DNA of 64,000 nt from Thauera sp. (GTDB lineage Bacteria; Pseudomonadota; Gammaproteobacteria; Burkholderiales; Rhodocyclaceae). The stretch is from the NCBI GenBank assembly GCA_017302295.1, contig JAFLDS010000011.1, forward strand, positions 34,987 through 98,986. The letters run 5' to 3'. Positions within the stretch are counted from its first letter, which is position 1, and each line of letters starts with the position of its first letter. Position numbers and translations under genes: made by a program. Shown in pieces: positions 1 to 8,509 of the stretch. Under the pieces are notes generated by a model. It did not search any database, was not told where the DNA came from, and saw only the letters and a list, made by a program, of their open reading frames with translations.

Positions 1-48
1 GATCAGGGTGCCGTCGAGGTCGAACAGCACGTGCCGGTAGCGGGACAT
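1..48 (-). CDS. HAD-superfamily hydrolase, N-terminal 16 codons only
   Basis: The reverse strand from position 48 reads MSRYRHVLFDLDGTLI and then leaves the window. FDLDGT is motif I of the haloacid dehalogenase superfamily (DxDGT), in which the first Asp is the nucleophile that is phosphorylated. It sits right after the start codon, as in phosphoglycolate phosphatase-like and pyrimidine nucleotidase-like members. The substrate cannot be judged from so short a piece. The ATG at 48 is the only start in this frame; an ATG further upstream is out of frame. Confidence 0.7.
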   Translation of the reverse strand, partial: MSRYRHVLFDLDGTLI

Positions 49-172
49 GGGCAGGGCAGCGAGTGGCAAAGCGTCATTTTAGGCGCCAGGCGCCGGCTCA
101 GGCGCCTTTCCACCGCCGTCCGCCAACGCGTCGCCGGGCGCCCCCGGCTCACTACCGCCCACCTTGTGCAAC

Positions 173-1012
173 TCAGTGCCCGAAACTGTCGGCGTCGAAC
201 ATCGCCGGATCAGTCCGGCCGAGCCCATCCAGCGCCGCCATGTCGTCCGTGCCCAAGGTGAAATCGAAGACGGACAGATTCTCCGCCATCCGTTTCGGAT
301 CGGACGACTTCGGTGCCGTCGCGAAGCCCTGCTGGACGGCCCAGCGCAACACCACCTGGGCGGGCGTTCGACCGATCCTGTCCGCGACGGCGATGATCGT
401 CGGGTCGGCGAGCATCTGCGAACCGAAGCCGAGCGGGCGCCAGCTTTGGGTGACGATGCCCTTGCTGCGGTGGATCTCCACCAGGTCGTCGCGCCGGTGA
501 TAGGGGTCGCGCTGGATCTGGTTCACATGCGGCACCAGGCCCAGATCGAACAGTCGTTGCAGGTGTGCCGGCTTGAAGTTGGAGGTGCCGATGGCACGAA
601 CCAGTCCTTCCTCCAGCAGGCGCACCAGACCCTGGCAGGCCTCGACATAGCGATCCTGGTCCGGGTTGGGCCAATGCACGAGCAGGAGGTCGATATAGTC
701 GAGCTGCATCCGGTCCAGGCTCGCCAGGCAGGCGGCACGCGCACCGTCGATGCTGTGCCACTTGCGGTTGAACTTGGTGGTGACGAAGACGTCCGCTCGC
801 CGCACCGACGACTTGCGGACACCTTCGCCAACGCCGCGCTCGTTGTCGTAGTTCTCGGCGGTATCGATCGCCCGATAACCCATGTCGAGCGCGGTGGCGA
901 CCGCAATGGCGGCTTCGGCGTCGTTCATCGGCCATGTGCCCAGCCCGAGTTGCGGCATGCGGACGCCGTTGGCCAGTTGCACGGTTGGCGCAGCTTTCAG
1001 ATGGATGTTCAT
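173..1012 (-). CDS. Aldo/keto reductase
   Basis: This 279-residue protein is a cytosolic NAD(P)H-dependent carbonyl reductase of the aldo/keto reductase superfamily. The catalytic tetrad is visible: Asp50 and Tyr55 in AIDTAENY, Lys80 in VTTKF and His113 in LVHWPNP. The C-terminal PKSSDPKRMAENL stretch matches the cofactor-binding loop of 2,5-diketo-gluconate reductase-like members. The ATG at 1012 (MNIHLKAAP) was chosen because the TPxV-like first strand begins just after it; a longer start at 1087 would add 25 unlikely residues. It is in the same direction as the MFS gene upstream (gap about 145 bp) and may be co-transcribed. The substrate is unknown. Confidence 0.88.
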   Translation of the reverse strand: MNIHLKAAPTVQLANGVRMPQLGLGTWPMNDAEAAIAVATALDMGYRAIDTAENYDNERGVGEGVRKSSVRRADVFVTTKFNRKWHSIDGARAACLASLDRMQLDYIDLLLVHWPNPDQDRYVEACQGLVRLLEEGLVRAIGTSNFKPAHLQRLFDLGLVPHVNQIQRDPYHRRDDLVEIHRSKGIVTQSWRPLGFGSQMLADPTIIAVADRIGRTPAQVVLRWAVQQGFATAPKSSDPKRMAENLSVFDFTLGTDDMAALDGLGRTDPAMFDADSFGH

Positions 1013-1156
1013 ATCCCGTTCGATTTCCTTTAGATGACGAATACACACGATGCGTTTTGCACCAGTCGGGGCGAGCGCGTTTCGCACACGCCGCGGCCCG
1101 AGTGCGTGCTTGATCCCGCAGTGACTCGGGCCCGGCGAATGGCATGCGCTTCCGGA

Positions 1157-2401
1157 TCAGACCGCGACCGCGGGTTCTGCCTCGCGCACCATCAGCGTTT
1201 CCCTGATCGAAACCACCACGACGAGTCCGATCGCCATCGCGATGACGGCCAGGTTCAGCACGTGCTCGATGCCGTGGTGCTTGGCGATGTAGCCGGCGAT
1301 GCCCGGCGCGACGCCGCCGCCGAAGATTTCGCCGATGCCGACCACGATGCCGGTGGCGGTCGTCATCAGCTTGGCAGGCACGGACTCGGTGGTGGCCGGG
1401 CCGACGGTCAGGCAGATCAGGCCGAAGTCGAAGAACACGGTGGCGAACAGGATCATGAACAAGCGGCCCGGCTCGGCGCCTGTCTGGAGCAGGAAGTACA
1501 GTGACACGAGCGCGCCGATGACCGACACGATCATCACCGGCTTGCGACCGATGCGGTCCGACAGGCTCGGCAGCACGATCGTGCCGACGGCGCCACCGAA
1601 ACCGATCGCCGACAGCACATAGCCCATCTGCTGCATGTCGAGCCCCAGATGATCGAGCAGGTAATTGGGCAGGAAGGCGCCCAGCACCACCAGGCAGGTC
1701 AGCCAGCACAGCATGCCGACCACGTTCAGCGGCACGTTCCTGCTCTTGAACACGTCCGTCCATTTGTGTTCGGTTGCGTCATGCGTCAGGGTGTGCGCGG
1801 CGGCCGCCTGTGCATCGGTGTTGCGCAGCACCTTGTACAGCAGCACGCCGGCCACCAGCCCGGGAACCATCACCAGCGCGAAGATCCAGTGCCACTCGAC
1901 GACATGCAGCAACTGGGTGGCGATGATCGGCGCCAGCGCCAGGCCGAAGAAGGGCATGGCGGCCTGCTGGATGCCCAGGTTCAGGCCATGCCGTGTCGGC
2001 TTCGAGGCATCCATCGTCGCCACGATGCTCGCCGGCGTATACGCGCCCTCGGCCACGCCAATGACCGCCCGGATCAACAGCAGACTGACCAGACCCGTCG
2101 CCAGACCGCTCAATCCGGCGAGCAGCGAGAACAGCACCACCGCCGGGATGATGATTGCGCGGTGGCCATAGCGGTCGGAGAGCTTGCCCATGAACAGGGA
2201 GGAAATTCCCCAGGTGATGGCAAGAATCCCCGTTACATAGCCAAGATCCTGAAAGTCCAGCCCCAGGTCCTTCATCATGACCGGAAAGAGCGGCATGATC
2301 ATGAAGCGGTCGATGGCGACAAGCCCGAATCCCAGGCCGAGCAAAACGACCGCTTTCCATTCGTAGGACGTGTCCCAGTCCGCAGCTTTGTGATGCCTCA
2401 T
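1157..2401 (-). CDS. MFS transporter, anion:cation symporter type
   Basis: A 414-residue inner-membrane permease with about twelve hydrophobic segments. Two copies of the MFS motif A are visible, GKLSDRYGHRA after TM2 and LSDRIGRKP in the second half, together with the GVAEGAYTP motif in TM4 typical of anion/organic-acid symporters. The length is normal. It is transcribed divergently from the LysR gene at 2620, across a 218-bp intergenic region, so it is a plausible target of that regulator and may import an aromatic or organic acid. That role is inferred from position only. The following aldo/keto reductase is in the same direction. Confidence 0.88.
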   Translation of the reverse strand: MRHHKAADWDTSYEWKAVVLLGLGFGLVAIDRFMIMPLFPVMMKDLGLDFQDLGYVTGILAITWGISSLFMGKLSDRYGHRAIIIPAVVLFSLLAGLSGLATGLVSLLLIRAVIGVAEGAYTPASIVATMDASKPTRHGLNLGIQQAAMPFFGLALAPIIATQLLHVVEWHWIFALVMVPGLVAGVLLYKVLRNTDAQAAAAHTLTHDATEHKWTDVFKSRNVPLNVVGMLCWLTCLVVLGAFLPNYLLDHLGLDMQQMGYVLSAIGFGGAVGTIVLPSLSDRIGRKPVMIVSVIGALVSLYFLLQTGAEPGRLFMILFATVFFDFGLICLTVGPATTESVPAKLMTTATGIVVGIGEIFGGGVAPGIAGYIAKHHGIEHVLNLAVIAMAIGLVVVVSIRETLMVREAEPAVAV

Positions 2402-2602
2402 TGAAGTCTCCTAGTTTTTATTTCGATGCACTATGAATGATTTCGATACCTGATATGCGGATGAATCTGCGTCGATTTCTTTCCGGTTCGAGCGCATTGC
2501 AGGATCGTTTCCGAGCTTTCGCATTGCGCTTCCAATGCAAAGCACGCGCCGAATGTTCAGCTACACTGCCTAGGTCGTCCAATATCGTTTTCGTCTTCTT
2601 CC

Positions 2603-2617
2603 ATACCTCGGAGGTAT
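2603..2617. promoter_or_regulatory. ATAC-N7-GTAT operator over the LysR ribosome binding site
   Basis: The sequence ATACCTCGGAGGTAT is a dyad with 7-bp arms. It fits the ATAC-N7-GTAT consensus known for BenM/CatM-type LysR regulators. It ends two bases before the start codon of the LysR gene at 2620 and includes its GGAGGT ribosome binding site, which suggests direct autorepression. A half-matching site (ATAC then GCGG) begins at 2446 nearer the MFS gene. Confidence 0.6.
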
Positions 2618-2619
2618 GA

Positions 2620-3561
2620 ATGGAACTGCGCCAGTTGCGCTACTTCGAAGCCGTCGCGAGCACCCTCAATTTCAGCCGCGCCGCCGAACAACTGCACATT
2701 GCGCAACCGCCGCTGTCGCGCCAGATCCAGCAACTGGAAGACGAACTGGGCGTGCAGTTGCTGGACCGGACGACGCGGCCGATGAAGCTGACCAACGCCG
2801 GCAGCTTCTTCTACGACCAGTCGGTGCAGGTGCTGGCGCGCATCCGCGAGATGCGGGAGGCGACCCGCAGGCTGGGCGCCGGTGGCCGGCGCTGGATGGG
2901 GATCGGCTTCGTGCCCTCCAGCCTCTATGGCTTCCTGCCGAGGGTGCTGCGCGAGTTCTCGCTGCAGCACGAGAACCTGGAGATCTCGCTGGTCGAGCTC
3001 ACCTCGGTGCAGCAGGTCGAGGCGCTGAAGTCGGGGCGCATCGACATCGGCTTCGGCCGCCTGTCGATCCGCGACGAGGCGCTCGAGCACATCCTGCTCG
3101 GCGAAGAGCGCCTCGTCGTCGCCCTGCCGGCGCAGAGTGCGCTTGCCGCGCAGCCCTGTATTGCGCTGAAGATGCTGGCCGATCAGGTGCTTGTGCTCTA
3201 CCCGGCAGCGCCGCGGCCGAGTTTCGCCGACCAGGTCCTGCAGCAGTTTGCCGTCCGCGGCTACCCGGTGCGCCGCACCTACGAGGCGAATGGCCTGCAG
3301 ACTGCCCTCGGCCTGGTTGCCGTCGGCATGGGCGTAACGCTGGTGCCGGAATCGGTCCAGATCCTGCACCGCGACGACGTCGTGTACCGCCCGCTGTCCG
3401 ACGAAGGCGTTACCACACCGCGGATCATGACGATCCGCGAGGGCGACACCTCATCCCACGTCACCGCGTTTCGTGAAGCGGTGGCAGCGGCGGTCGCGCA
3501 CGACGCCGCCGCGCCGACCCGGCCCAACGCCGCCTCCAACGCCACTCCGCTCGGCGGCTAA
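2620..3561 (+). CDS. LysR-type transcriptional regulator, BenM/CatM-like
   Basis: A 313-residue DNA-binding regulator. The N-terminal winged helix-turn-helix (about residues 1-60) has the typical FSRAAEQLHIAQPPLSRQIQ recognition region, and the effector domain occupies about 90-300. The PPLSRQIQQLEDELG signature resembles BenM/CatM/CatR, which respond to muconate and benzoate. It is divergent from the MFS gene and directly upstream of the phenol operon. ATAC-N7-GTAT sites at 2603 and 3698 place it as the likely regulator of both itself and the operon. The start is fixed by the GGAGGT just before the ATG. The effector is unknown; the C-terminal tail is low-complexity and alanine-rich. Confidence 0.9.
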   Translation: MELRQLRYFEAVASTLNFSRAAEQLHIAQPPLSRQIQQLEDELGVQLLDRTTRPMKLTNAGSFFYDQSVQVLARIREMREATRRLGAGGRRWMGIGFVPSSLYGFLPRVLREFSLQHENLEISLVELTSVQQVEALKSGRIDIGFGRLSIRDEALEHILLGEERLVVALPAQSALAAQPCIALKMLADQVLVLYPAAPRPSFADQVLQQFAVRGYPVRRTYEANGLQTALGLVAVGMGVTLVPESVQILHRDDVVYRPLSDEGVTTPRIMTIREGDTSSHVTAFREAVAAAVAHDAAAPTRPNAASNATPLGG

Positions 3562-3697
3562 CGGGCCCGCTCCCGCATGCCACGGCGCCGCTGTGGCGCC
3601 GCGCCATTCCCGCCATTGCGCTGGCGCGTGCTTCCCTGCGCCCTGCTGCCCGCGGCGGCCACCTCCCCGTCATCGCCTCTCTCCTTGTTCGCCGTCC

Positions 3698-3712
3698 ATA
3701 CCTCCTGGGTAT
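3698..3712. promoter_or_regulatory. ATAC-N7-GTAT operator upstream of the phenol operon
   Basis: ATACCTCCTGGGTAT matches the same ATAC-N7-GTAT pattern as the site at 2603 and lies in the 336-bp gap (3562-3897) between the LysR gene and the catechol dioxygenase gene, 186 bp before its start. Nothing else in the gap looks like a gene. No sigma-54 type -24/-12 element (TGGC-N8-TTGC) was seen there, although the classical dmp operon is driven by DmpR and sigma-54. Confidence 0.55.
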
Positions 3713-3897
3713 AAAGACCGACTTCATCAGTATTGGACGCAGCGGCGCCGTGCGCCCAGGATTGCGCCGTACTGCAGTGAAAGCGGTTTGAATTCGAAGT
3801 GTGATTCCGGACAGGAATATTGAACTCAACGTCCGGAACGATGGCAAGCCACTGCCTCGCCAATTCGAGGCAATCAATTACATCAGAGGAGATGGGA

Positions 3898-4824
3898 ATG
3901 GCGCTGACAGGCGTATTGCGGCCAGGACATTGTCAATTGCGGGTGCTGGACCTCGAGGAATCGGTCGATTACTACACGAACATTTTCGGTCTGGTCGAGG
4001 TTGCACGCGACGAATCCGGGCGGGTCTATTTCAAGTGCCACGACGAGCGCGACCATCACAGCCTCGTGCTGCGCGAGGCGGATCGCTCGGGCATGGATTT
4101 CTACGGCTTCAAGGTGCTGGACAAGGCGACGCTGGACAAGCTGGAGTCCGACCTCAACGCCTACGGCGTCGCCACCGAGCGCATCCCGGCAGGCGAGTTG
4201 CTCGAAACCGGCGAGCGGGTGCGCTTCCGGGCACCGACCGGGCATGTGTTCGAGCTCTATGCGGAAAAGACCGAAATCGGCGACGGCCTCGGCTATGTGA
4301 ATCCGGACGTGATCATCGAGGATCGCAAAGGCATTTCGCCCATCCGCCTCGACCACTGGCAGATCCACGGCGCGGACCTCGACGGTAGCCGCGACCTGTT
4401 CATCAAGGTGCTCGGCTTCAGCCTGGTCGAGCGGATCCTCGGCGAGGATGGCAAGACCGACATGGCGGTGTGGCTGACCTGCTCGGCCAAGGCGCACGAC
4501 ATCGCCTTCGTGCGCGACGAGCGCAACGACACCCTGCACCACGCCTCGTTCCTGCTGCCGACGTGGGAGCGCGTGCTCAATGCGGCCGACATCCTCGCCA
4601 AGCACCGCTGCTCGATCGACATCGGCCCGCTACGCCATGGCATCACCCGCGGCACGACGATCTATTCCTTCGACCCGTCGGGCAACCGCCTGGAAACCTT
4701 CTGCGGCGGCTACGACTTCTATCCGGACATGAAGCCGTACTCCTGGACGCAGGACGAAATCGGCTCGGCCATCTTCTACCACACGCGGGCACTGAACGAG
4801 CGCTTCCTCACCGTCGTGACCTGA
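3898..4824 (+). CDS. dmpB: Catechol 2,3-dioxygenase (extradiol)
   Basis: This 308-residue cytosolic Fe(II) enzyme opens catechol between C2 and C3 to 2-hydroxymuconic semialdehyde, the first step of the meta pathway. The sequence follows XylE/DmpB almost throughout. The iron ligands correspond to His153 (RLDH), His215 (LHHASF) and Glu266 (NRLETF). The second-sphere residues His200, His247 and Tyr256 are also present. Two glyoxalase-fold (VOC) halves cover about 8-125 and 150-270. The ATG at 3898 follows AGAGGAG at the right distance; an earlier in-frame ATG at 3820 would add 26 atypical residues. It is the first gene of the operon, ahead of the tautomerase and the phenol hydroxylase, whereas in the classical dmp order it follows dmpP. 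Confidence 0.95.
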   Translation: MALTGVLRPGHCQLRVLDLEESVDYYTNIFGLVEVARDESGRVYFKCHDERDHHSLVLREADRSGMDFYGFKVLDKATLDKLESDLNAYGVATERIPAGELLETGERVRFRAPTGHVFELYAEKTEIGDGLGYVNPDVIIEDRKGISPIRLDHWQIHGADLDGSRDLFIKVLGFSLVERILGEDGKTDMAVWLTCSAKAHDIAFVRDERNDTLHHASFLLPTWERVLNAADILAKHRCSIDIGPLRHGITRGTTIYSFDPSGNRLETFCGGYDFYPDMKPYSWTQDEIGSAIFYHTRALNERFLTVVT

Positions 4825-4859
4825 TCCGCCCGCAGCACACGCAACGCCAGCAGCAATTC

Positions 4860-4886
4860 GCGTCCCGCCCGCCGCGGGAGGGACGC
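4860..4886. other. Intercistronic hairpin in the phenol operon
   Basis: GCGTCCCGCCC pairs with GGGAGGGACGC across a short loop with one mismatch, between the dioxygenase stop and the tautomerase ribosome binding site. It lacks a T-run, so it may stabilise or process the mRNA rather than terminate it. Confidence 0.4.
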
Positions 4887-4924
4887 GCTCACCCCGAAGA
4901 ATTCGAAGCGACAAGGAGAAAGCG

Positions 4925-5116
4925 ATGCCATTCGCACAGATCTACATGATTGAAGGCCGCACCGAAGAGCAGAAGCGGGCGGTGATCGAAAACGTGAGCC
5001 AGGCCCTGGTGGACGCGGTCGGCGCGCCCAAGGAGGCGGTCCGGGTCTGGATCCAGGAAGTGCCCAAGACGGACTGGGGCATCGCCGGCAGAACGGCGAA
5101 GGATCTGGGGCGCTGA
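4925..5116 (+). CDS. dmpI: 4-oxalocrotonate tautomerase family protein
   Basis: A 63-residue protein of the 4-oxalocrotonate tautomerase family, which converts 2-hydroxymuconate to 2-oxo-3-hexenedioate in the dehydrogenase branch of the meta pathway. After removal of Met the catalytic Pro1 is exposed. Arg11 and Arg39 match the substrate-binding arginines, and Trp50 takes the place of the usual Phe50. The length is the usual 62 residues. An AAGGAGAAA ribosome binding site precedes the ATG. The semialdehyde dehydrogenase (dmpC) and decarboxylase (dmpH) that would supply and use its substrate and product are not in this window, so they must be elsewhere, or this protein has another isomerase role. 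Confidence 0.85.
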   Translation: MPFAQIYMIEGRTEEQKRAVIENVSQALVDAVGAPKEAVRVWIQEVPKTDWGIAGRTAKDLGR

Positions 5117-5193
5117 GCCGGCTGCCGCGCCCGTCGCGAAAGGAACGACAAGGGCACCGGCGCTCGATTTCAACCTGAACGAGGAGATCAGAC

Positions 5194-5466
5194 ATGCAAG
5201 ACACAAGCGAAACGGCGGATCCCCTGCCCGACGTGTCGCTCCGCTATGTGCGCGTGACGCGCTTGCGGCCCGACGGCTTCGTCGAGTTCGACTTCGCCAT
5301 CGGCGACCCGGCCCTCAGCGCCGAACTGATTCTGGGCCGCAAGGATTTCGAATCCTTCTGCGCGTTGAACGCGACGTTGCCCTTTCCCGCCGAAGCAGCG
5401 GCAAGAGCCGAAGCCGAACATCGCACCTATTTGTATGGCGATGCCGGCGCGACGCAAGCGACCTGA
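5194..5466 (+). CDS. dmpK: Phenol hydroxylase assembly protein (DmpK-like)
   Basis: A 90-residue protein in the position and of the size of DmpK/PhhK/TomA0. DmpK is not needed in the purified enzyme but helps assemble the active oxygenase, probably by aiding iron loading. Recognisable features are the start LRYVRVTRLRPDGFVEFDF and a conserved IGDPALSAELILGRKDFE block. It is followed 43 bp later by dmpL with its own ribosome binding site. Confidence 0.85.
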   Translation: MQDTSETADPLPDVSLRYVRVTRLRPDGFVEFDFAIGDPALSAELILGRKDFESFCALNATLPFPAEAAARAEAEHRTYLYGDAGATQAT

Positions 5467-5509
5467 ATCCAGAAACAGAAACATCTGAAAAGAAAACGAG
5501 GAGACAAGC

Positions 5510-6508
5510 ATGAGTGTAGAAATCAAGACCGCAAATCTTGATCCGGTGCGCAACACCTTCGGCAACGTCGCACGCCGGATCGGCGGCGACAAGACGGCGT
5601 CCCGCTATCAGGAAGGATCGTTCGACCTGCAGCCGGTCACGAATTTCCACTACCGTCCGCTGTGGGACCCGGAGCGCGAGCTCTACGACAAGCGGCGCAC
5701 CGCGATCACGATGGCCGACTGGGACGCGCTGCGCGATCCGCGGCAGTTCTATTACGGCAGCTACGTGATGCACCGGTCGCGCCTGCAGGACGCATCCGAA
5801 AAGAACTACGAGCTGGTCGAAAAGCACGGCCTGCTGAAACGTCTGCCGAAAGGCCTGACCCGGCGCCTGAAGGCTGCGCTGCTGCCGCTGCGCCACGTCG
5901 AGTGGGCCGCCAACAACAACAACTGCTACATGACCGCCTACGGCTACGGCAGCGCCATCACGCAGGGCACGATGTACAACACGATGGACCGCCTGGCGAT
6001 CGCCCAGTATCTGTCGCGCATCGGCCTGCTGCTCGACGACAACACCGGCGAATCGCTGGAGGCCGCCAAGGAAGCCTGGATGAGCGATCCGGCGTGGCAG
6101 CCGCTGCGCCGGCTGGTCGAGAACAGCATGGTGACGAAGGACTGGTTCGAACTCTTCGTTACCCAGAATCTGGTCCTCGATAGCCTGCTCCACCCGCTGG
6201 TGTATCGCCGCTTCGCCGACGAGCTGTCGGACGAAGGCGCGGCGGTGATGGCGATGCTGACCGAGTTCATGGACGCCTGGTTCAACGACAGCTCGCGCTG
6301 GGTCGACGCGACGATCAAGGTCGCGGCCGCGGAATCGGACCAGAACAAGCACCTGATCAACGCCTGGGCGCGGACCGCCGTGGCCAACGTGCTCGACGCG
6401 CTGCTGCCGGTCGCCCGCCTGATGTACTTCGAGGACGGCAAGAAGGCGCTCGACGAAGTCTATGCCGCCTTCCAGGCGCGCGCGGCCAAGCTCGGCCTCA
6501 CTGTTTGA
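5510..6508 (+). CDS. dmpL: Phenol hydroxylase beta subunit (DmpL)
   Basis: A 332-residue subunit of the bacterial multicomponent monooxygenase family. It has the ferritin-like helical fold of the oxygenase beta subunit but no diiron centre, and with DmpN and DmpO it builds the (alpha-beta-gamma)2 oxygenase. The start motif YQEGSFDLQPVTNFHYRPLW and the block PRQFYYGSYV are typical of DmpL. The length is normal. An ACGAGGAGAC ribosome binding site lies just before the ATG. It is 12 bp from dmpM. Confidence 0.95.
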   Translation: MSVEIKTANLDPVRNTFGNVARRIGGDKTASRYQEGSFDLQPVTNFHYRPLWDPERELYDKRRTAITMADWDALRDPRQFYYGSYVMHRSRLQDASEKNYELVEKHGLLKRLPKGLTRRLKAALLPLRHVEWAANNNNCYMTAYGYGSAITQGTMYNTMDRLAIAQYLSRIGLLLDDNTGESLEAAKEAWMSDPAWQPLRRLVENSMVTKDWFELFVTQNLVLDSLLHPLVYRRFADELSDEGAAVMAMLTEFMDAWFNDSSRWVDATIKVAAAESDQNKHLINAWARTAVANVLDALLPVARLMYFEDGKKALDEVYAAFQARAAKLGLTV

Positions 6509-6520
6509 AGGAGTCGGAAC

Positions 6521-6802
6521 ATGAGCAACGTACAGAGCACGGTTTTCGTGGCGCTGCAGACCAACGACGAGACGCGCCCGATCGTCGAGGCGATCGAGCG
6601 TGACAACCCCAGGGCCACCGTCACCCGCATGCCCGCGATGGTCAAGATCGACGCGCCCAACCGCCTGGTGGTGCGGCGCGAGACGGTCGAGGACATCACC
6701 GGCATGGAATGGGACCTGCAGGCCTTCCAGATCAACCTGATCTCGCTGTCGGGCAACGTCGAGGAAAACGACGAAGAACTGGTTCTGCACTGGAACCGCT
6801 GA
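6521..6802 (+). CDS. dmpM: Phenol hydroxylase regulatory (effector) protein (DmpM)
   Basis: A 93-residue cofactor-free coupling protein of the MmoB/DmpM family. It binds the oxygenase near the diiron site and raises turnover. The family features VFVALQTNDETRPIVEAIE at the start and ITGMEWDLQAFQINLISLSG near the end are clear. A GAAGGAG ribosome binding site precedes the start. Confidence 0.95.
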   Translation: MSNVQSTVFVALQTNDETRPIVEAIERDNPRATVTRMPAMVKIDAPNRLVVRRETVEDITGMEWDLQAFQINLISLSGNVEENDEELVLHWNR

Positions 6803-6821
6803 ACAACAGGAGGAGCACACC

Positions 6822-8393
6822 ATGGAAAAGACGACCGCCACACCGCCGAAGAAGCTCGGCCTGAAGGAAAAGTACGCGCTGATGACGCGCGGCCTGGGCT
6901 GGGAGCCGACCTATCGCGGCGCCGACGAACTGTACGACCAGATCAAGTTCGAGGGCATCAAGATCCACGACTGGAGCAAATGGGAAGACCCGTTCCGCCT
7001 GACGATGGAGTCGTACTGGAAATACCAGGCGGAAAAGGAGCGCAAGCTCTACGCCATCATTGACGCCTTCGAGCAGAACAACGGCCATCTCAACGTGTCC
7101 GACGGCCGCTACGTCAACACGCTGAAGCTGTTCCTGACCGGCATCACCCCTGCCGAATACGGCGCGCACCGACTGTTCGCGATGCTGGGGCGCCAGTTCC
7201 CCGGCGTCGGCGCGGCGATCGCGTGCCAGATGCAGGCGATCGACGAGCTGCGCCATGTGCAGACCCAGGTCCACACGATCAGCCAGTACAACAAGTTCTT
7301 CAGCGGCATGAGCGAGTGGCGGCACATGACCGACCGCGTCTGGTACATGTCGGTGCCGAAGTCCTTCTTCGAGGACGCGATGACCGCCGGCCCGTTCGAG
7401 CAGATGATCGCGATCTCGTTCTCGCTCGAATACCTGCTGACCAACCTCGTCTTCATGCCCTTCATGTCCGCCGCCGCCTACAACGGCGACATGGCCACGG
7501 TGACCTTCGGCTTCTCGTCACAGTCGGACGAGGCCCGCCACATGACCCTCGGGCTGGAATGCATCAAGTTCGTGCTCGAGCAGGACCCGGCCAACGTGCC
7601 CATCGTGCAGCGCTATCTCGACAAATGGTTCTGGCGCGGCTACCGCCTGCTGTCGCTGGTGTCGATGATGCTCGACTACATGCTGCCGAAGAAGGTGATG
7701 TCGTGGAAGGAAGCCTGGGAGATCTACTTCGTGCAGAACGGCGGTTCGCTGTTCAACGACCTCAGCCGCTACGGCATCCGCATGCCGAAGTACTGGGAGC
7801 AGACGGTGGCCTCGGCCGACCGCCTGTCGCACGAGACCTGGAACACCTTCTACAACTTCGCCGGCGCCGCCGCGTTCCATTCGTGGGCGCCGAGCGATGA
7901 AGACATGGCCTGGCTGTCGGAGAAGTACCCCGACACCTTCGATCAGCACTACCGGCCGCGCTTCGAGTGGTATCGCGAGCAAGAAGCGCAGGGCAAGCGC
8001 TTCTACAACAACAGCCTGCCGATGCTGTGCCAGACCTGCCAGATCCCGCTGAACGCCAGCGAGCCGGACGACCCGACGAAGACGGCCTACCGCGAAGTGG
8101 AGCACGAGGGCAACAAGTACCACTTCTGCTCGGATGGCTGCAGGGACATCTTCTGCCACGAGCCCGAGAAGTACGTGCAGGCCTGGCTGCCGGCCAACCA
8201 GGTGCTGCAGGGCAACTGCTTCGAACCCGGCGTCGATCCCGAGGCGCCCGGTTTCGACGCCGCCGCGGAGCTGTTCAAGTACTACCGGCTGACCCCGGGC
8301 CAGGATAACGGCGACTACCGCGGCTCGAAGGACGAAGCGAACTGGCTCAAGTGGAAGGGCCTGGCACCCGCCGACGCCGCCGAGGCTGCCTGA
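6822..8393 (+). CDS. dmpN: Phenol hydroxylase alpha subunit, diiron oxygenase (DmpN)
   Basis: A 523-residue catalytic subunit that hydroxylates phenol to catechol with O2. All six diiron ligands are present: Glu112, Glu142 and His145 (DELRH), then Glu203, Glu237 and His240 (DEARH). This is the same spacing as in characterised phenol hydroxylases with a shift of six residues. A C-terminal YHS-like zinc segment has LCQTC and, about 37 residues later, FCSDGC. The AGGAGGAG ribosome binding site precedes the start. Length is as expected, and no key residue is missing. Confidence 0.97.
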   Translation: MEKTTATPPKKLGLKEKYALMTRGLGWEPTYRGADELYDQIKFEGIKIHDWSKWEDPFRLTMESYWKYQAEKERKLYAIIDAFEQNNGHLNVSDGRYVNTLKLFLTGITPAEYGAHRLFAMLGRQFPGVGAAIACQMQAIDELRHVQTQVHTISQYNKFFSGMSEWRHMTDRVWYMSVPKSFFEDAMTAGPFEQMIAISFSLEYLLTNLVFMPFMSAAAYNGDMATVTFGFSSQSDEARHMTLGLECIKFVLEQDPANVPIVQRYLDKWFWRGYRLLSLVSMMLDYMLPKKVMSWKEAWEIYFVQNGGSLFNDLSRYGIRMPKYWEQTVASADRLSHETWNTFYNFAGAAAFHSWAPSDEDMAWLSEKYPDTFDQHYRPRFEWYREQEAQGKRFYNNSLPMLCQTCQIPLNASEPDDPTKTAYREVEHEGNKYHFCSDGCRDIFCHEPEKYVQAWLPANQVLQGNCFEPGVDPEAPGFDAAAELFKYYRLTPGQDNGDYRGSKDEANWLKWKGLAPADAAEAA

Positions 8394-8509
8394 GCCTCGC
8401 TCATGCCACGAAGGCGCCGCCGGCGCCCGACACGCACGAAACATGCGACGAACCGTCCGCGCAAGGACGCGGACGGGACCCTCGCACGCATACAGACAAG
8501 GAGACCAAG

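Noticed and set aside
210-1763. Long minus-strand frame across the MFS and aldo/keto reductase genes.
   Set aside because: It is a shifted frame of two clear genes and its translation is Arg/Ala/Gly-rich nonsense.
3562-3897. Search for a sigma-54 promoter before the phenol operon.
   Set aside because: A TGGC near 3619 is not followed by TTGC at the required spacing, and no upstream DmpR-type gene exists in the window.
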